Assembly: GCA_020809705.1 (NCBI GenBank) | Contig: CP085826.1 | Coordinates: forward strand, 6,324,001 to 6,388,000 | From: Calonectria ilicicola | Taxonomy: Eukaryota > Ascomycota > Sordariomycetes > Hypocreales > Nectriaceae | Direction of reading: 5' to 3' | DNA: 64,000 nt | In this document: piece by piece, positions 23,296-33,867 of the stretch | How positions within the stretch are numbered: the first letter of the stretch is position 1 | Layout of the letters: each line of letters starts with the position of its first letter | Notes under the pieces: generated by a model | What the model saw: only the letters and a program-made list of their open reading frames with translations | What the model was told of the DNA's origin: nothing | Databases searched by the model: none | Translations under genes and position numbers: made by a program

Positions 23296-24449
23296 TTGGC
23301 GGGAAGGCGTCCTGGAACCTAATATAGCAAACCCAAGTCAGGCGTTGGCCGACGGGTAGATAATAATGGGTAGCCCACCACCCTCTTTCGAGGCTTTATA
23401 CTGGGAAAGAAAAGCATGTCATGTCTGTTACGAGTATCGGATGATTATGTTATCAAGGGAGTAAATCACGGTGACGGACGGGAACGGAATTTGCCAGACG
23501 CTAGCGTGTTTGGATTTGTTTATTTCGGCATGGTATGGTATGGAAAGGGGGGGGTGTTCTTGGAGGCAAGAAACCTGGAGAAGGGTAACGCAGCTAGATG
23601 ACGATCTAACACAACAAGTTTCAGGACCATGCGAACTGACGCATTGGCAGCCAGACCCTGTTGGAAACAAGAGAATTGAAACGTTCAACAAGCAAACAAA
23701 CAAAAAAAAGCAAACATGAAGACACTCGACACTCATGACTCGGATCCAATCATGATACGCTATGTATAGAGAAAAAAAGGGTCGTAATGCCATATTCAAG
23801 TCATAAAAAGCTTCAAAGCTTCGAGATAAGAAATTATACACTATCGAATATAGATAGATGGAGCTATACCAAAGGGCCCACAGGTGTCATGTCCCAAGGA
23901 GTGTCCCCAAGACAGAAATGGCAATATGTACGAAAGTGTTTGGAGGCTCTCTCGCCTCGGCTCACGCTCACCCAGCTACCACGGAAGATCAAGGTCCCGC
24001 CTTTTAATTCCTTACGACTTCCCATCGAGGCGCACGTGGAAATGCAGCCTCTCCCACCCAACCATCCCCAGTCTTATCTGTCTCCTGGGGGGACCTTGTT
24101 TTCCGCGATAGCTGCTTACTGGCTCTAGAGCCCGGGGAACGGAGCAGAGGCAGGGAAATGTGACGGGGAAGATGGCCGTTGATAGATAGCTGTGCGAATA
24201 GGAAAACCGCAGCGTAATGGGTATATAATAACGGGTCGTGAAATGGGTTTTTGGTTCCCATCCGTAATGAAGGAAACGGAAGGGGTGCCAAAGAGGTTAG
24301 TAAATTGACTTTTGATTTTTCTTCAGAAAAACCCCGCGAACGCAAAACGCTCACGGGAGGTCATGACATGTCGTCGAGACGCTGTCAGGAAAGCATCGCC
24401 TGCGACGACGGAGGTTTAGAAAGAGAGAAGTGGACGAGGGACCGCTCGT
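23296..24449. other. Convergent intergenic region (3' ends)
   Basis: 1.15 kb between the stop codons of the Zn2Cys6 factor (+) and the small membrane protein (-). It contains A-rich patches compatible with polyadenylation on both strands. No gene is supported. Confidence 0.6.
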
Positions 24450-25025
24450 TTATTGGAACTGGGAGCGATCCTTCTCCTTCAGGCCGCCAATCGAATCCAT
24501 GTCAATGGAGTAGAACTGGCCCTTGGCCTCCTTCTCATAGGCGGGGAGCTCTTCGTCGTGCATGGGCTCCAAGCCGACGGTAGAGTTATCACCAACACGG
24601 ACGACGAGGACGCGGCCGCTCTTAGGGCGTCCGCTGTCATCGTGCTCATCGGGGAAGGTGATGTGAATCTCAGGAACGTTGTCGGGAGAGTGAGGAGGAG
24701 AGTTGGGGTTGGCAAGCATGGGGTGACCGTCGCGGTTGATTACAAGGATGCTTGAGCGGCCGTTGTGCTTGGTCTCTATGGTGAGGCCGCGGGGGTTGTT
24801 ATTGCTGTGCTTGGTGTCGTAGTACGAGGGAAGTCCGTCGTCGTTCATGGGCTGTGCGCGCGACATCTGCAGGCGGCGGGCACGGCGGAAGAAGAAGAGG
24901 ACGCAGATCAGGATCAGGGCGAAGAAGACGATGCCGAGGACAATGAGCATGAGGTTAATCATGTGGTCCGAGCCATCGTCGCTCTCGTCGGAGTCCCGGG
25001 CAAGAAGGTGGTGAATTGAAGGCAT
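24450..25025 (-). CDS. Small single-pass membrane protein with LPxY motifs
   Basis: Single coding exon, 191 residues. A short acidic N-terminus (DSDESDDGSD) is followed by one strong hydrophobic helix at about residues 23-46, then the basic stop-transfer FFRRARRLQ, so the long C-terminal tail is probably cytosolic. The tail holds GLPSYYD and, near the end, EELPAYEKE, both LPxY-type PY motifs that can bind WW domains of Rsp5/Nedd4 ubiquitin ligases. Between them are HMIN-independent conserved-looking stretches (SILVINRDGHPMLANPN and EIHITFPDE) whose fold I do not recognise. By analogy with membrane adaptors for Rsp5 (Bsd2, Tre1, Ssh4) it might recruit the ligase to an endomembrane; that is inference. 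A conserved hypothetical protein of filamentous fungi is the safe call. Confidence 0.75.
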   Translation of the reverse strand: MPSIHHLLARDSDESDDGSDHMINLMLIVLGIVFFALILICVLFFFRRARRLQMSRAQPMNDDGLPSYYDTKHSNNNPRGLTIETKHNGRSSILVINRDGHPMLANPNSPPHSPDNVPEIHITFPDEHDDSGRPKSGRVLVVRVGDNSTVGLEPMHDEELPAYEKEAKGQFYSIDMDSIGGLKEKDRSQFQ

Positions 25026-25945
25026 TGTGGAGTCGCAAAAGGCAAGGCGAGTGTTTGAAGGGTAGTGATGGTCGTCAAGATCAAGGGCTGCTCTGCACGA
25101 GGATGGATAATGAGCGAAGGGGGCTCGAAGTGCCTATAATCGGGGAGGTCATGTTAGTGAGAGTCTTATCGAGGGCGATTTTCAAGTTCCACAAGGAGGT
25201 TGCAGTGGCTTCGACAACGTGGATGCATCGCACTGCAACGCATTATCCAATGCGAAGTCGAAAGCCATTCCGACTGCGATTACTATGCATTCGCAGGTTG
25301 GTCCGTGGCCAACCCGGAGCGGGCGCCTGGCACCCCATCCTGCGAGCACGCGTAATGCATTGTTGCAGAAGAAGCAAATTGTAGGATATAAAAATGAGGG
25401 AGGCGAGGGGAGGTTGCAGATGATCACATACGCCAGATAGCAATATCGCCAATAGTCTCGAGAGAATGAATACCGACTGGCTGAGCTAGTTGGAGAAAAC
25501 GAAGGGGTTGGTGATACGCAAAGGGAGAGTCGTTAGAGTTAGATTGTCGAAAGACTGGACGGAACACAGCTGAAAGAGTGAAGCTGGTGATTCCAAAAAG
25601 AGTGGTTGAGAGAGCGAAGGATGTACAGCAGCAAGAAAGGTGCGCCTTGAGGTCGATCACGAAACCTGATCGCGACGGTTGAAGGAAAGACGAGCAAAAG
25701 AACAAGAAAGGAACGGGCAGCGATCGGGGGGCACGGGGTAGAAAAAACAGGACGAACCGGGGGGTGACAGGGGTGTCCAGGAGGGGGGAGATTGGGGGCT
25801 CCAGCGGGAAATGAAGGTTTGCCGGGATGTGAACCAGCAGTGGTGGCCAGCGCCAGTTGTTTGGTTATGTTTGGTTATGCATCGGTGCTCCTCCCAGGCA
25901 TCTGGTGGGCTCCGGCCAGTGCTTAGTGCGGACTGGCGGAAGGTC

Positions 25946-25989
25946 CAGTGGGCATCCAGCGGGCATACAGTGGGCACCCAGCGGTCGTA
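25946..25989. repeat. Four tandem copies of an 11-bp unit
   Basis: Units CAGTGGGCATC, CAGCGGGCATA, CAGTGGGCACC and CAGCGGTCGTA follow without gaps in a GC-rich patch. The differences between copies are mostly transitions. Confidence 0.75.
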
Positions 25990-28900
25990 AGCCCTGCCCG
26001 GCAGGGGCTTGCAAAGGTCCGCTGGGGCCATTCGGCGGCCCTGGGTCGCGGCGACGGTCCTGTGTTCGTTTTGGGGATCGTCCTACGTGGTGTAGGGGCC
26101 GACGGGGGCTAGTCCTGGCGGTTCCCTCAGGGGCGCAGCCGCTGCAATTGGCCACTGGGTAAGCCGCTGGCAACGGCGCGTGCAGGGAGCTGTTGCCACG
26201 GCCAATGGAATGCGTCGGCCGCGCTCTCTGGGCCCCGCTGGGTCCTCCAAGTTCCCCCCAAGTCCCCTGGACCGGATCACACGGCGCCCGTGTCTGATTG
26301 GCCGCCGCACAGTTTCCCCTGCCAAGACATCCCAAAGGGGTGTTCGTTGAGGCCCATGAGGTGGGGAGACATGTGCCTCCGCTCGTCAACGACGACTCGA
26401 GGCCGTACGGCGTGGCGTGAATCTTTTGCAAGGGCACGAAAGCGAGAGCGCAAGAAAAGACTCAAGCGACTTCGCGCCAGCTCGATCCGCGCTCTGATTG
26501 GGGCCGGTCCTGAACCTAGAGCGCCTGTGCCATCACTGTGACTGTGACTGCAGGCGGGCGGTTGGACCTTGCCGGCATAAAGGTGTGCAAGTGACGTGAC
26601 AAGTCCGTCGTTGCAGATATGCTCACATGGTTGGTCCCATACGGAATTGGCCATCAAAGTCCATCAAAGCAAGCATGCCAATCCTCAAGTCTAAACAAAC
26701 GCCTCCACTCGCCCAGTGCTTCTTTGTTTATTTCACCCAATCTATCGCTGAAGCAACTTGGCGCCGATGCTATTTTAGACATTATTATGTCTCTAGTCCG
26801 TCCGTCCCGATCCACGCAGAAGCGGGGAAGACGTCTGAGATAGGTGAGTGCAGAGTGCTAAGGATGGAGCCCACGCGGCCCATAATCATCACTAGCACAG
26901 CCCAGCCGGCCTGCATGAGGCCTTCAGATGATTGAATAATCTCATGGATGGATTATGTTATCCCTTGGAATTTTTTTTTTCTTCTCCTCCTAAGCAATGC
27001 ACAGTCCAAGTCTGGTGTGCATTGTACCTGCATTCTGTCCCTGACACCAAGGTCGAGGCCCGGAGCGAAATGTGCCGCCTTAGCGAGGTAGTAGGTTCAT
27101 CTCGTTTCCGTTGGCCTCGGTCATGTCATCCGCGCCGTTCTTACTCGCATCCAGGCTTATAGCAGGCCTTACTACTCATTGCCGCCCCGTTTCTCATTTG
27201 CTCCCTGAATCGCGAGATCTTATCTCTGCGTGACATGATGCTTGTTTTTTTTTTTCCTTTGTTTTTCTTTGGTCTTGTGTTTTTTTTCTTTTTCTTTTTC
27301 TCAATGTGTTTTTGTTTTCCCCCTCACCCGTTGCGTCCGCCCTGCGTAGACTCGTCATCCCTACTTCGTATATACTTGAAAGTTCCGTTTTGGCCGCAGC
27401 AGCCGGAGACATGTCGTCAGCTAGAAAGTGGCGAAGCTGCAGGGACCAGCCAGTCATCTTTGCACAAATGCGTACGCAGCCATAACCTTTTTTTCCCCTT
27501 TGGTCTGCATCTCCTCAATTCCATCCGTCCAAAACCAGGCATCTGCTTGTGTCGGTCCTTCCTGGCCCCAGTTTGTCTCATCCTGACTAAGGAACTCGAC
27601 TTCGGTCACGCCAACACACTTGCATGGCTCCACCAGACAACTGGCATCGCCTTCTGCACTACGGAATCAGTATTCCAACACAGGGTGAATCCGATCAACC
27701 AATCCCTCCGGCGGTGAGGCCATCGTGTCTTTGGTCTCCTCGATGCATATTGGTTCTGTTTTCGCCATTGATGATTGGTGGCGGCGCCTCATTCCCATCA
27801 TCATCCCGATGTCATCTGCCCAGATCTGCCGAATGCTCGTTGCTTTTTGCTCACTAACTACGCCAGCCTCCACCCGTTCTCTTCAATCGGATTCGTTCTT
27901 TTGTAAATTGACCAACGGCTGATTCTGACAGTCCTGCGAGCCACTGACGACTTTCTTCGTCCGCCACCCGCTCAGCATCTTGCCACTTTATTTTCTTCTT
28001 CGCGCAGTCTTCGGCCCTACCTCGCCCGCCGTTTGCCTCCGCCCGGTCTTGTGCGTCCTCTCACGGTCCCATTCTCTCGTCGAGGCAACATGACAGCCCA
28101 GCCAGACTGGGTCGTCTGATCCCAGCCGTTCCCATTGTGTATCACTCTGTCACGAAGCTGCTGGCATTGGTATTCCAAACTCGGCGATCTGCTGATTCAC
28201 GCTCGCCCTATCTTCGCCAAGTCTCTCTATTCTATGTTCTAGGGCTGTCCATAAGGGAAGCGTCATGTCCTGGTCATTTTGCCAAGCAAGTATTGCAACA
28301 ATGACGCCAGACCAGTAGATCACAATCAGGTGCCAAAACATGGCAAACAAACAAGTAAGCAAGTGTTTTAGAACGCCATGGCCATTGGTTCTGCAGGGCG
28401 AGGATCGGGTCTCCTGATTTGGACTAACTGACCGAGAGTTGCGCGTCTGCCGTCATAAGATGGACCATTGTAGGTGTCATGTCTCACAAGTGAAAGAACG
28501 CATATCCTCAGAACAAAAGGAAAGCTGCACATGGCTCTAGGTGAGATGGCGAAAATAAACACAGTCGCATTTGAAAATAAACAAGATTGTTCTTGGACTG
28601 CTATTTCTGGATTTATAGGTGAAGAGAAAAATCACCACTCTTCGTTCCAATACTCCCTTCCTAGTCATTGCGTGCCATTGTGTCGATTGCCTTTGTGTTA
28701 ACCACAATGTCTAAGACCAAACCATGAGAGTAATCACGGAGCATCTAGTCCGTAAATTGTTGATTGTCTCCTGTCAGGCCCAACAAAGCACATTACTACA
28801 TATGATTACGGTATTGGAGAAAGAAACCAAGAAGCTCATTTTGATGGGCTTGAGAATCGTAAAAAGGATCAGCCATCGCCATTGTGCTTTCTTACATAGC

Positions 28901-31499
28901 GAGAGGAGGGATGTCGACAAATCGCAAATTCTGCATAAAACCCTCATTCGAAAATAAGTAGACAAATGTGTTCCCTGATTGGTGTTGAGGAATTGCTGTT
29001 GTTCCTCAAACCTGTTGGCTGGGGTTCCTGTGGTCTAGAATTCCGGAAAACCGCAACGTTACTCTGCCTGCCAAGTCAACGTAGCAAAAAGTTTCTGCGA
29101 TACTCTCAACGGATACTCAGACCAACGCCAAGCAGGATTTGGAGGGAGTGGAACCGGTTCATGCAACTACGAACAGCTGCAGACTTCCGACGGGTATGGT
29201 TGCTTGTACATCAAGCAAGTGACAACCGAACATCGACCGTTTTTGCACTAGGAAACCGTTTCATTTCGTTGGACATGAAGGTCATCTGATGTTGAGCCCT
29301 GCCAGCGAGGGTATGACCGAATATGGCGAATTAGGAAAGCCGGAAGAGGGGTTGCCTCAAGGTGACATCAAGGCATGAAGACAGGCAGCAAACAAAGCCT
29401 GAATCGAGAAAGGCATGGAGCTCGCTTGAGTGGAAATCTTATGGCTGGTGGTCGCCTCGTTTTCTGCTGGTCGAGCGGAGTCGACATACCACGGAGGGAC
29501 TCGAGTTCATATCAACAAATTCAGGTCAGACCCCGCGTTCCAAGGGCTGCTGATTACTGCTTTGTCGTCTTGGAAACAAATTACTGGTAGTGATACAAAA
29601 TTAATCTGACGGCAATGGCGGGGAGACGGGGGTCTGTCTCCCTTGCTTCACAGCATGCAGCCTCCCTTGAAAGTGACGAACTACTATCACGGATTGAGCC
29701 CTGCTCGAGCAATCAAGAAAAGACATCAATTTCTGACAGCCCTGGATTTTCAACACGGAATTCCTGGTGATATGTTGCTCAGGGATTGGCTGGGGCACAG
29801 GTTCAATAATGGTCTGATTTGGTGAGGGAGAAGGCGACTCGGCAACTTGCCCGCGTGCTTTCTTTCCGTGTCTTCAGTTTTCAAGGCTGGTAGCATTTTC
29901 ACGTCAGACGTGCCAAATGCCTTGCTGCTGGTCACAATTACTCTACGTTCGCAGGTTGCCTGCTGAGCACAGGTATCAACCGCAGCATGTCTCTGGTATC
30001 ACCGACAAAAGCGGTAGCACAAGCAGGATGTGAGGGATGCTGCATGTTGCTGGAGAAAGGGAGCGAACCCAGAGGGATGGATCATGCAGATATCCAAAAC
30101 GGCGTAGTGAAGCGACCCTCTTGTAAACCCTTTTCCATTTCGTCCTGCGAGTCGCGTCTTCATTCTCGCCCTCACTTGAGGGGGCCGAGACAGCGGAGGT
30201 CCCACCATTTACCATGCAGGTGCGACCTTAGCAGGATACGAAAGAAGATCAACAATGGACAGGTAAATTGGTGATGGTTTGAGAAGGAGGAGAGATGAGG
30301 AAGGACGAAATAGAGGGAAACCAAAGAAACAGCCGAGAGACAAACTAGATGCATGCAATCGCAAGCAGAACCAAATGCGAGGAGGGACAGGGAACGGCGA
30401 GCGTTCAGCCGGTCAAACCAGGGCTGCAGAGACCAGACATCCGGAATCCCAGGCAACATCGCATGTCGGTGTCGGAGAGATGGCATGTGGTCTCCCCATT
30501 GAGGGCTGTCTTGCGGCATTGTCCCTCTCTGTATTCCATCTCGTCGGGGTCGAAATAAGGGATGCGAAGGGAACCTAAACCTGGGGACTCCCTGATTAGG
30601 ATTGACGGCGGGCGGGTGGGGGCCGTCGCTAAGCCTGCTTAGGGCTGGTGAGGGGGAGCTAAAGCCGCGATCTGGGCCGGAGCAGGGGGGCCGCACCGGC
30701 TTGGCTTTTTTGGCTTGGCTTGCGGACTGTTGGGCTGGATTCTCGCTGGTACGGAGGCAGATTGTCGAGGGGCGAGTCCTTTGACATGCCGGATGGTTTT
30801 GTTTGGCAGAGCACGCATCGGATCTGGCCTTCTGGAAATACAGCGGCCAAGAGAGCGCCCACGGAATCCAACCCCCCCAGTCCGTCACGACGGAAGCTTC
30901 ACTAAGCACAGACTATTCCAGCCCAACCCCTCCTCCTCCTCCTCCACGAATGGCCGGTGTACGGACGTATGTCGCCCTCACACCCACTCACACTCCCAAT
31001 CCCAATCAAACAATCAGTTGCTGTCGTATGAACGTCATGTCATGGTGCAACCCTCGGGAAATGCCATGGTCTCTTTGGTCTAGCCAGGCCTGCCCTCTCG
31101 TGTGCGCACAAAAAAACGAAAACAATGATGCAAAAAAAAAAGAAAAAAACGGAAAAGCTCAGCTGGATTGGCCCATGTTTGCCGTCCGCGCAGCTCGCTC
31201 ATGTATGTGCATCGGCGATTACAGGGTTAAATGATGCTGCGGGCCATCATCGGCAGGAGCACCTTGCTGCAGGTCTTCTGCCGGCGGGAGGGTACCGAGT
31301 GTGTGCGACGATGTGATGCATTCGTTCGTTCGATCAACCACGACGGGAAGGGAAGGGATAGAACGTCGCCCACATACTACCCCCAAGGTAGCAATAATTC
31401 ATACCGCCTGTGCATCCGTGTGTGTGTGCGCGCGCGAAAATGCGCAACAAGCTGCTCTCTGAGCCTGTGGCTCCATCTAGTCCGTGATATGTAGGCTAG

Positions 31500-33863
31500 A
31501 AGTAGATCTCCCATTACATTGCTTCTCGTTGCTTTGCTTTGCTTGGAGGCACCTCCAATCATCTCATCGCCTCCTCTTGCATCACCGCCTCGCCTCCGCT
31601 AGCTGCTCAATCGTCGATAACCGGAAGCCTTACTTTTCTGCCTCCTCTTCTCAACCGTCATTGATTCACGACCCCCTCACAGCCACCCTTGACCGGAGGA
31701 GCTTCATACTCGATGAACCCGTCAGCATCTGACACTATTGCCTTGATACTTTGGGTTTACAGCTACCCATAGCCACCGCTATTCATCCCAACATAGCTTG
31801 TCCTCCCTCTGCGCCCTGTATCCTTGTCTCTTCCCCTCCTGCTCTTCCTCGTCCTGCTTCTACTCCACTATCCTCTCCTCTCTCTCACCGGCGCCCTCTC
31901 CCTGAACCTTCTCTCCCATCCCGTTCTTCATCCTCCTCCTCTCCTCCCTCACCGTACGGCCTCGCCTTACTCCTACTCCTCCACCGCTGGCCAGCTGGTC
32001 AGTCACACACACGAGCACAATCACACATCCTCGCACACTGGAGACTGTAGCACGCACCCGCTACTATCGGTCTTGTCTCGCTCATCATTCCTCTCCCCCC
32101 GGGCGCATATGAGCTATCCCTTTGCCTCGAGGGGAAACCCGCCCAAGCTCATCTTGACCTCTAGCCGTACCCGCGCATTCCGACCCTGAGGTGCGACCTG
32201 GCGACCTGCCCTTGTTTTGGCCGCGACCTACTACATCTAAACTACTGCGCCCGCCTTTTGTTCAACTATCCACAACCATCTGTCGCCTCCGCTTGCGCTC
32301 TCTCCCTCGCTTCTCTTTCCTTCTCCTCACCTACTTTGCCTCATTCTACTCAATCCTTCCTCCTGCATCATTCTCTTTCTTATTCTTCGTCCCTGCCCAA
32401 GACTTGTGGGAAAGAACAAATATCCATCTCGACATCTCCCATCCGGACATCGTCGAAGTCTGTTGAACTAGGACATTACTGTCGATTACCCTGAAACTAT
32501 TTTCTTTGCGACTGGTTACTTTTCGTATCTTCAACAATCATCCCACCGTACCTACCTTCTTTTCTTTTTTCTCTTACATCCACTTGCGGATTCGATTTTT
32601 CATCGTTTCTTTTGTACATGCCGTCACAGTCCCGCACTTAAGAAAATCCTATCCTGCAGATCGGCTCGGTTCCAGGCATCCCCGTCGCATAATCTGCTGC
32701 CAAAGGACGACCAGGATCCTGCTACATTCCTAAACAGCTACCATACAAATACGGAGACTCACGCACGCGACACGCCGCAGTCGCTCACGCACCCATCGCG
32801 CCCACACATTGCCACACCCACACCTAGACTTTAACCCTCCTCTCGGTCCATTCGGTTGTGTTGGCCCAGGTTCGTGCAGCTCAGAATCTCCACGTTTCGG
32901 CATCTAAAACAACCCAAAGGCCGATCTTGCGAGAAGCCCCTTACCCCGGTGGGCTGGTTCAAAACCCTTGCCAGCGCCTCCTGCGGCTGCAAACTGCGAC
33001 CGCGACTGTTCCCGCACCAGCTACGCCTCCAGTACATCCCCCCAAGGAAAAACCCAAACTGTGAGTAGTTTTCCCTCCTGCTGACCCTGCTGTCCGGACC
33101 AAGACCACACACTGGCAGATACAAAATTCGCCGGCTTCCCAAGGTCCCGCCACTTTGTGTGTTTTTAAGTTGACTGGCCCCCCTGGTCCGGCTGGGCATT
33201 GGACAGCCTTACCAACCCAGCCCAGGGCCCCCAAGTTTACCCCGTCTTTTTTTTCCCGGCCTCCGCAGCGCCCTGATGGGCCTGTGAGCCGCTGCCCTCC
33301 CACCACTGGTGCTCATCCAGGTGTTAGATGTGTGCTGACTGACGCCTGCTTCGGCTTCTGCCTCTTTAGACCCATATAAGGTTCTATTTTGTCGATAAAC
33401 AACTGCCGCACCATCTCTTACCATCCTCATTTACCTCTTACACCTATCAACTAGACTCGGGATTGTTCTGGTCCTTTGTTCTCTCCGAGACCATCGTCCC
33501 GAACGGCCGAATACAGCAACTAAGCAGGCACATCGCTCCGTCCTCCAGCGCCGATAGCGTGTCTTGTTCAGTGGCCGCCAACTTGTCACCCCCGGTCTGT
33601 GTGTCCCACTGCCGAGCCAAGGTAGTGTTAGGCCCCATCTGCCGCTCTAAAACACAAACCCTCCCTTGCACGAGCGCCAGTGCCACTGCCAAAAAAGCCA
33701 TAGCCAGCGCCGACGCCGCCCTTGTTCCTCGACCCTCAACTCGACAAAAAGTGCAGCTGGCCCCAGTCAAATCTGGGTCCGACACCGCTGAAAACTGTCC
33801 TCGTCCACCAACGCCTCCGCGCCCGACGACGAAGAGACGAGACGAGTTTTTTCATCCCCAATC
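31500..33863 (+). promoter_or_regulatory. Pyrimidine-rich promoter/leader region of the Puf gene
   Basis: The plus strand is strongly CT-rich from about 31500, with CTCC, TCTC and CCTC runs and no protein-like frame, right up to the Puf start. This pattern is typical of long leaders of regulatory genes in filamentous fungi. A possible leader intron runs from GTGAGT at 33061 to CTGGCAG ending at 33118. Start of transcription is unknown. Confidence 0.4.
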
Positions 33864-33867
33864 ATGA
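33463..33867 (+). other. Upstream open frame overlapping the Puf start codon
   Basis: A 134-codon frame begins at ATG 33463 and ends with TGA at 33865-33867, so stop and Puf start share bases as ATGA. The composition looks non-coding (Pro/Arg/Ser-rich, no domain), but if translated it would end exactly where the main protein begins and could limit or re-initiate translation. It may equally be chance. Confidence 0.35.

Larger units (their letters stand above)
25026..33863. other. 8.8 kb gene-poor interval
   Basis: I find no convincing coding gene between the small membrane protein (-) and the Puf gene (+). Sub-regions: 25026-25700, probably promoter and leader of the minus-strand gene; 25880-26330, GC-rich with an 11-bp tandem repeat; 27240-27310, T-rich; 28150-29950, lower GC with only short open frames; 30172-30909, a 245-codon minus-strand frame of random composition; 31500-33863, CT-rich, probably promoter and long leader of the Puf gene, with many upstream ATGs. 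Noncoding RNAs cannot be excluded. Confidence 0.55.

Noticed and set aside
25865..26437. 190-codon open frame on the minus strand
   Set aside because: Lies over a GC-rich tandem repeat, is Pro/Gly/Arg-rich and has no recognisable motif; open frames are expected in such sequence.
28724..29289. Possible gene in the lower-GC zone of the 8.8 kb gap
   Set aside because: Two short open frames follow each other but show no family motif, no convincing splice junction and no shared frame.
30172..30909. 245-codon open frame on the minus strand
   Set aside because: Long, but without domain, with random-looking composition and overlapping open frames on the other strand in a GC-rich stretch; no intron or promoter context supports it.
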